Shown here: positions 61,581-64,000 of the stretch, one piece after another | Layout: each line of letters begins with the position of its first letter | Numbering within the stretch: position 1 is the stretch's first letter | DNA from: Bacillus pseudomycoides | GTDB taxonomy: Bacteria > Bacillota > Bacilli > Bacillales > Bacillaceae_G | Assembly: GCF_022811845.1 (NCBI RefSeq) | Contig: NZ_CP064266.1 | Span: 558,001 to 622,000 of the forward strand | DNA: 64,000 nt | Direction of reading: 5' to 3' | Program-made: the position numbers and the translations under genes | Notes under the pieces: model-generated | What the model saw: the letters and a program-made list of their open reading frames with translations, nothing else | Told to the model about the DNA's origin: nothing | Database searches by the model: none

Positions 61581-61736
61581 ATAAAGTGAAACTTTAATCA
61601 GTGGTTTTTTTCATCCCCCACTGATTATCAGCCCTCACCAATCGGACTTTTACGGGCAGTTGATCCCACCACCTAACTTCTTTGCTTTCGCTGAATTTTG
61701 AGGTGGAGGTCTTACTGCCCGTTAATGCGGGATAAA
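61581..61736 (+). repeat. bcr1-like element, best-preserved copy
   Basis: About 155 bp bounded by ATAAA on both sides (start ATAAAGTGAAACTTTAATCA, end CCCGTTAATGCGGGATAAA). Internal complementarity ACGGGCAG / CTGCCCGT and CAGTGG / CCACTG would fold a transcript strongly. The size and the ATAAA/TTTAT target duplication fit published bcr1. Confidence 0.88.
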
Positions 61737-61774
61737 CTAAACATATATTTATCCAGTACATGGGAGGTTATTAT

Positions 61775-62212
61775 ATGTACCCACGCGTAAAGGCATTTGG
61801 AATTGTACTTCACAACGAACGAATTCTCGTTCAAGAGCATCTTACGGAAAATGAAACGTATTATAGACCACTCGGTGGTTCTATTGAATTTGGAGAGAAA
61901 TCAGATGAAACAGTGATTCGTGAATTTAAAGAAGAACTTAATGCACAAGTAGAAATTACAACTTACTTAGGATGTCTTGAAAATATCTTTTACACAAACG
62001 AAGAAATCGGCCATGAGATCATTCAATTGTATTCTCTTCATTTTGTAGATACATCGCTTTATGAGATCAAAACAATTCCTATTATAGACAGAGAACTCAA
62101 TGCATACGCGACGTAGATTCCGATTACAGCATTTCTGAATCAAGAAAAAGTATTGTATCCAAATGGACTAACGAAATTTGTTGCCACAAAAAGAAAAAAC
62201 GGAATCCTATAG
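61775..62212 (+). pseudogene. Nudix hydrolase interrupted by an in-frame stop
   Basis: The Nudix box GGSIEFGEKSDETVIREF + KEEL is complete. The frame stops at TAG 62114-62116 after 113 codons. Read through, it continues in frame to 62212 with IPITAFLNQEKVLYPNGLTK, a normal Nudix C-terminus; TGG (Trp) to TAG would explain it, as a Trp is common there. GGGAGG before the ATG at 61775. The catalytic core may still be made, but the fold would lack its last strands. Confidence 0.7.
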
Positions 62213-62227
62213 GATCCCGTCTTTTTT
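62195..62227 (-). terminator. Terminator of ackA
   Basis: ACGGgATCC-TATA-GGATtCCGT stem with a six-T run on the minus strand. The 3' end of the Nudix pseudogene overlaps it. Confidence 0.8.
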
Positions 62228-62234
62228 ACATATA

Positions 62235-63428
62235 TTAACCAATATCTCCAAGACGTAATACGTCACGAGCAATCATAACTTCTTCGTCAGTTGGAATTAC
62301 AATAATTTTCACTGGAGAGTGTGGGAAGCTGATGAATGCTTCTTCGCCATGAATGTTGTTACGTTTTGGATCGAAGTATACTCCCATAAACTCAAGGCCT
62401 TCTAATACACGCTCACGAATTAGAGCACTGTTTTCTCCAATACCAGCTGTAAAGATGATTGCGTCTACACCTTTCATACGAGCCGCATAAGAACCGATAT
62501 ATTTATGAATACGCTCTACGAATACATCTAACGCTACTTCTGCACGGTGGTTTCCTTCTTTTTCCGCTTGTTCGATGTCACGTAAGTCACTAGAGAAGCC
62601 AGAAAGGCCTAGCATACCACTTTTCTTGTTTAATACGTTCAGAACTTCTTCTACAGATTGTCCTGTTTTTTGCATAATGTATGGAATTAACGCAGGGTCA
62701 AGGTTACCAGAACGTGTACCCATTGTTACACCAGCAAGTGGAGTGAAGCCCATAGAAGTATCAATAGATTTTCCACCTTCTACAGCTGCAATACTTGCAC
62801 CGTTACCTAAGTGGCAAGAAAGTAAACGTAAGCTTTCAAGTGGGCGACCTAATAATTCAGCTGCACGCTGTGTTACATATTTATGAGAAGTTCCGTGGAA
62901 ACCGTATTTACGGATGCCGTATTTCTCATAGTATTCATATGGTAAGCTGTATAAGAAAGATTCTTCCGGCATTGTTTGATGGAATGCTGTATCGAATACT
63001 GCAACTGCTGGTACGTTCGGAAGTACTGCTTGGAACGCTTTAATACCAACAACGTGTGCTGGATTATGAAGTGGTGCTAATTCGCTTAAATTTTCAATTT
63101 CCGCTAATACTTCGTCAGTAATTAAAGCAGAATCATCAAATTTTTCACCGCCGTGTACAACGCGGTGACCGATACCGCTAATCTCATCAAGAGATTTTAC
63201 GATTCCGTTTTCAGTTAATTTGTTAAGTAATATATTAACTGCTACTCCATGATCTGGTATACTTGTTACTTCTGTTTGTTTTTCACCGTTCACAGTAATT
63301 GTGAAGATACTATCTTCTAAACCGATACGTTCTACTAAACCTTTTGTTAGTACTGTTTCACTTGGCATTTCAAATAATTGGAATTTCAAGGAAGAGCTTC
63401 CTGCATTAATCGCGATGATTTTTGACAT
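62235..63428 (-). CDS. ackA: Acetate kinase
   Basis: Interconverts acetyl phosphate + ADP and acetate + ATP; overflow metabolism. 397 aa. Starts MSKIIAINAGSSSLKFQLFE with the phosphate-binding Asn; GHRVVHGGE, FDTAFHQTMP and LGNGASIAAVEGG complete the active site. AAAGGGGCG site. A cre-like palindrome lies 85-100 bp upstream. In bacilli it is cotranscribed with ytxK, which precedes it here. Confidence 0.97.
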   Translation of the reverse strand: MSKIIAINAGSSSLKFQLFEMPSETVLTKGLVERIGLEDSIFTITVNGEKQTEVTSIPDHGVAVNILLNKLTENGIVKSLDEISGIGHRVVHGGEKFDDSALITDEVLAEIENLSELAPLHNPAHVVGIKAFQAVLPNVPAVAVFDTAFHQTMPEESFLYSLPYEYYEKYGIRKYGFHGTSHKYVTQRAAELLGRPLESLRLLSCHLGNGASIAAVEGGKSIDTSMGFTPLAGVTMGTRSGNLDPALIPYIMQKTGQSVEEVLNVLNKKSGMLGLSGFSSDLRDIEQAEKEGNHRAEVALDVFVERIHKYIGSYAARMKGVDAIIFTAGIGENSALIRERVLEGLEFMGVYFDPKRNNIHGEEAFISFPHSPVKIIVIPTDEEVMIARDVLRLGDIG

Positions 63429-63721
63429 CTAGTCTTTCGCCCCTTTTTTCTCTTGGTAGTTGTGTGGATGAGACCACAAACCGCTCGATTTTATCTGATT
63501 AAATGTACCAAAGATGAAAACGTTTCATCCCCAGTAAATTTTATACTCACGAATTTAATTTAAACATCGTACGACATATATTTCAAGTGAAAAAATTGTA
63601 ACACCAAGAAAAAATATATATTACAGATTTCAAAAAAATTCAGTTTTATCTTGTATATATTAAAAATTATTACGTACAATACAAAACTGTACTATATCTA
63701 AGAATACTTCTGTTACACACA
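63429..63721. other. AT-rich spacer between ytxK and ackA
   Basis: About 290 bp, no gene. It contains the cre-like site and long T/A tracts; room for an ackA promoter, which I could not pin down. Confidence 0.5.
63513..63529 (-). promoter_or_regulatory. cre-like palindrome upstream of ackA
   Basis: GATGAAAACGTTTCATC: near-palindrome centred on CG, close to the CcpA cre consensus TGWAANCGNTNWCA but one base shorter. In B. subtilis CcpA activates ackA from an upstream cre. Confidence 0.5.
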
Positions 63722-64000
63722 TTACGATTTATGAGTTGCAAACCAAGTATTTAATTGATCCATAATATTCTCCATCGCCTTCATTTTGGAAAATTTAGGC
63801 AAATCTACTAACAACGCTTGTTTCGGCATTGTTACATTTGGACCTTTCTTTTGGAGAACAAATATACTTTTTGCATTTTTCTCGTTTTTAAACATGGAAA
63901 CAGGAAGCTGTAATAGTCCTTGAATAAAGCTTGTTTCTTTAATAAATGCATGTAATTTTGGCGCTTGATCACTTTCAAAGATAAAGTTTGGTACTAAGAA
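63722..64000 (-). CDS. ytxK: YtxK-type class I SAM-dependent methyltransferase, 3' end only (partial)
   Basis: The last 92 codons are in the window; the rest lies beyond the right edge. Reading: FLVPNFIFESDQAPKLHAF, then a hydrophobic and basic domain ending WFATHKS. The position directly before ackA matches ytxK of Bacillus, an adenine-specific methyltransferase-like protein. The SAM-binding motif itself is outside the window, so the family name rests on synteny and the C-terminal sequence. Confidence 0.7.
   Translation of the reverse strand, partial: FLVPNFIFESDQAPKLHAFIKETSFIQGLLQLPVSMFKNEKNAKSIFVLQKKGPNVTMPKQALLVDLPKFSKMKAMENIMDQLNTWFATHKS

Noticed and set aside
1..64000. CRISPR arrays, tRNA, rRNA, IS elements, prophage genes
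   Set aside because: Looked for regular direct repeats, cloverleaf sequences, transposase and phage genes; none found.

Overview
This is a stretch of a low-GC Firmicutes chromosome, almost certainly a member of the Bacillus cereus group. Three things point there: the gene order (ytxC-dnaI-dnaB-nrdR, speD-gapB, coaE-ytaF-mutM-polA, phoR-phoP, mdh-icd-citZ, pyk-pfkA, accA-accD, dnaE, ytrH-ytrI, nrnA, ytkL, argH-argG, ackA-ytxK) matches the dnaI-to-ackA region of Bacillus; sporulation genes are present (ytaF, ytvI, ytrH, ytrI, a spoVS paralogue); and at least eight copies or relics of a ~155-bp element matching what is known as bcr1, a repeat described only from the B. cereus group, are scattered through intergenic regions. 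No rRNA, tRNA, prophage, IS element or CRISPR array was seen.

Layout. 1-3.4 kb: primosome genes and nrdR. 3.5-10.3 kb: speD behind a structured leader, gapB, and the polA-mutM-ytaF-coaE operon. 10.9-13.4 kb: phoPR. 13.5-18.4 kb: a YnfA-like protein, a MaoC-like hydratase and the TCA genes citZ-icd-mdh. 18.7-28.6 kb: membrane proteins, then pfkA-pyk, accD-accA, a GntR regulator and malic enzyme, so glycolysis, fatty acid precursor supply and anaplerosis sit side by side. 28.7-39.5 kb: dnaE, ytrHI, spoVS-like, nrnA, ytpI, ytoI, ytkL and an M24 peptidase. 39.5-45.5 kb: accessory genes (lipoprotein, DUF2785 protein, ECF sigma/anti-sigma pair, cupin-GNAT-small protein operon, small membrane proteins). 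45.5-55.2 kb: ald, an SDR, uspA, small genes, a DinB protein, a serine hydrolase and argGH. 55.4-59.3 kb: a DUF4247/DUF350/membrane spermidine-synthase-like cluster. 59.4-64 kb: yitT behind an unusual leader, an EcsC-family protein, a broken Nudix gene, ackA and the end of ytxK.

Most of the window is ordinary core genome. The observations most worth a second look are: (1) three tandem mini-ORFs, each with its own ribosome binding site and each followed within 1-3 nt of its stop codon by a hairpin, upstream of yitT, with mutually exclusive pairing arms that look like a cascade of translational attenuators; (2) a speD leader with a perfect anti-Shine-Dalgarno segment; (3) a compact three-way-junction sequence upstream of citZ; (4) a possible small RNA between the spoVS-like gene and nrnA; (5) bcr1 elements whose ends provide stop codons of neighbouring genes. 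Many reading frames open upstream of the real start; starts were reassigned by ribosome binding site spacing and family length, and this is said in each entry. All assignments come from reading the sequence and from family knowledge; no searches were run.
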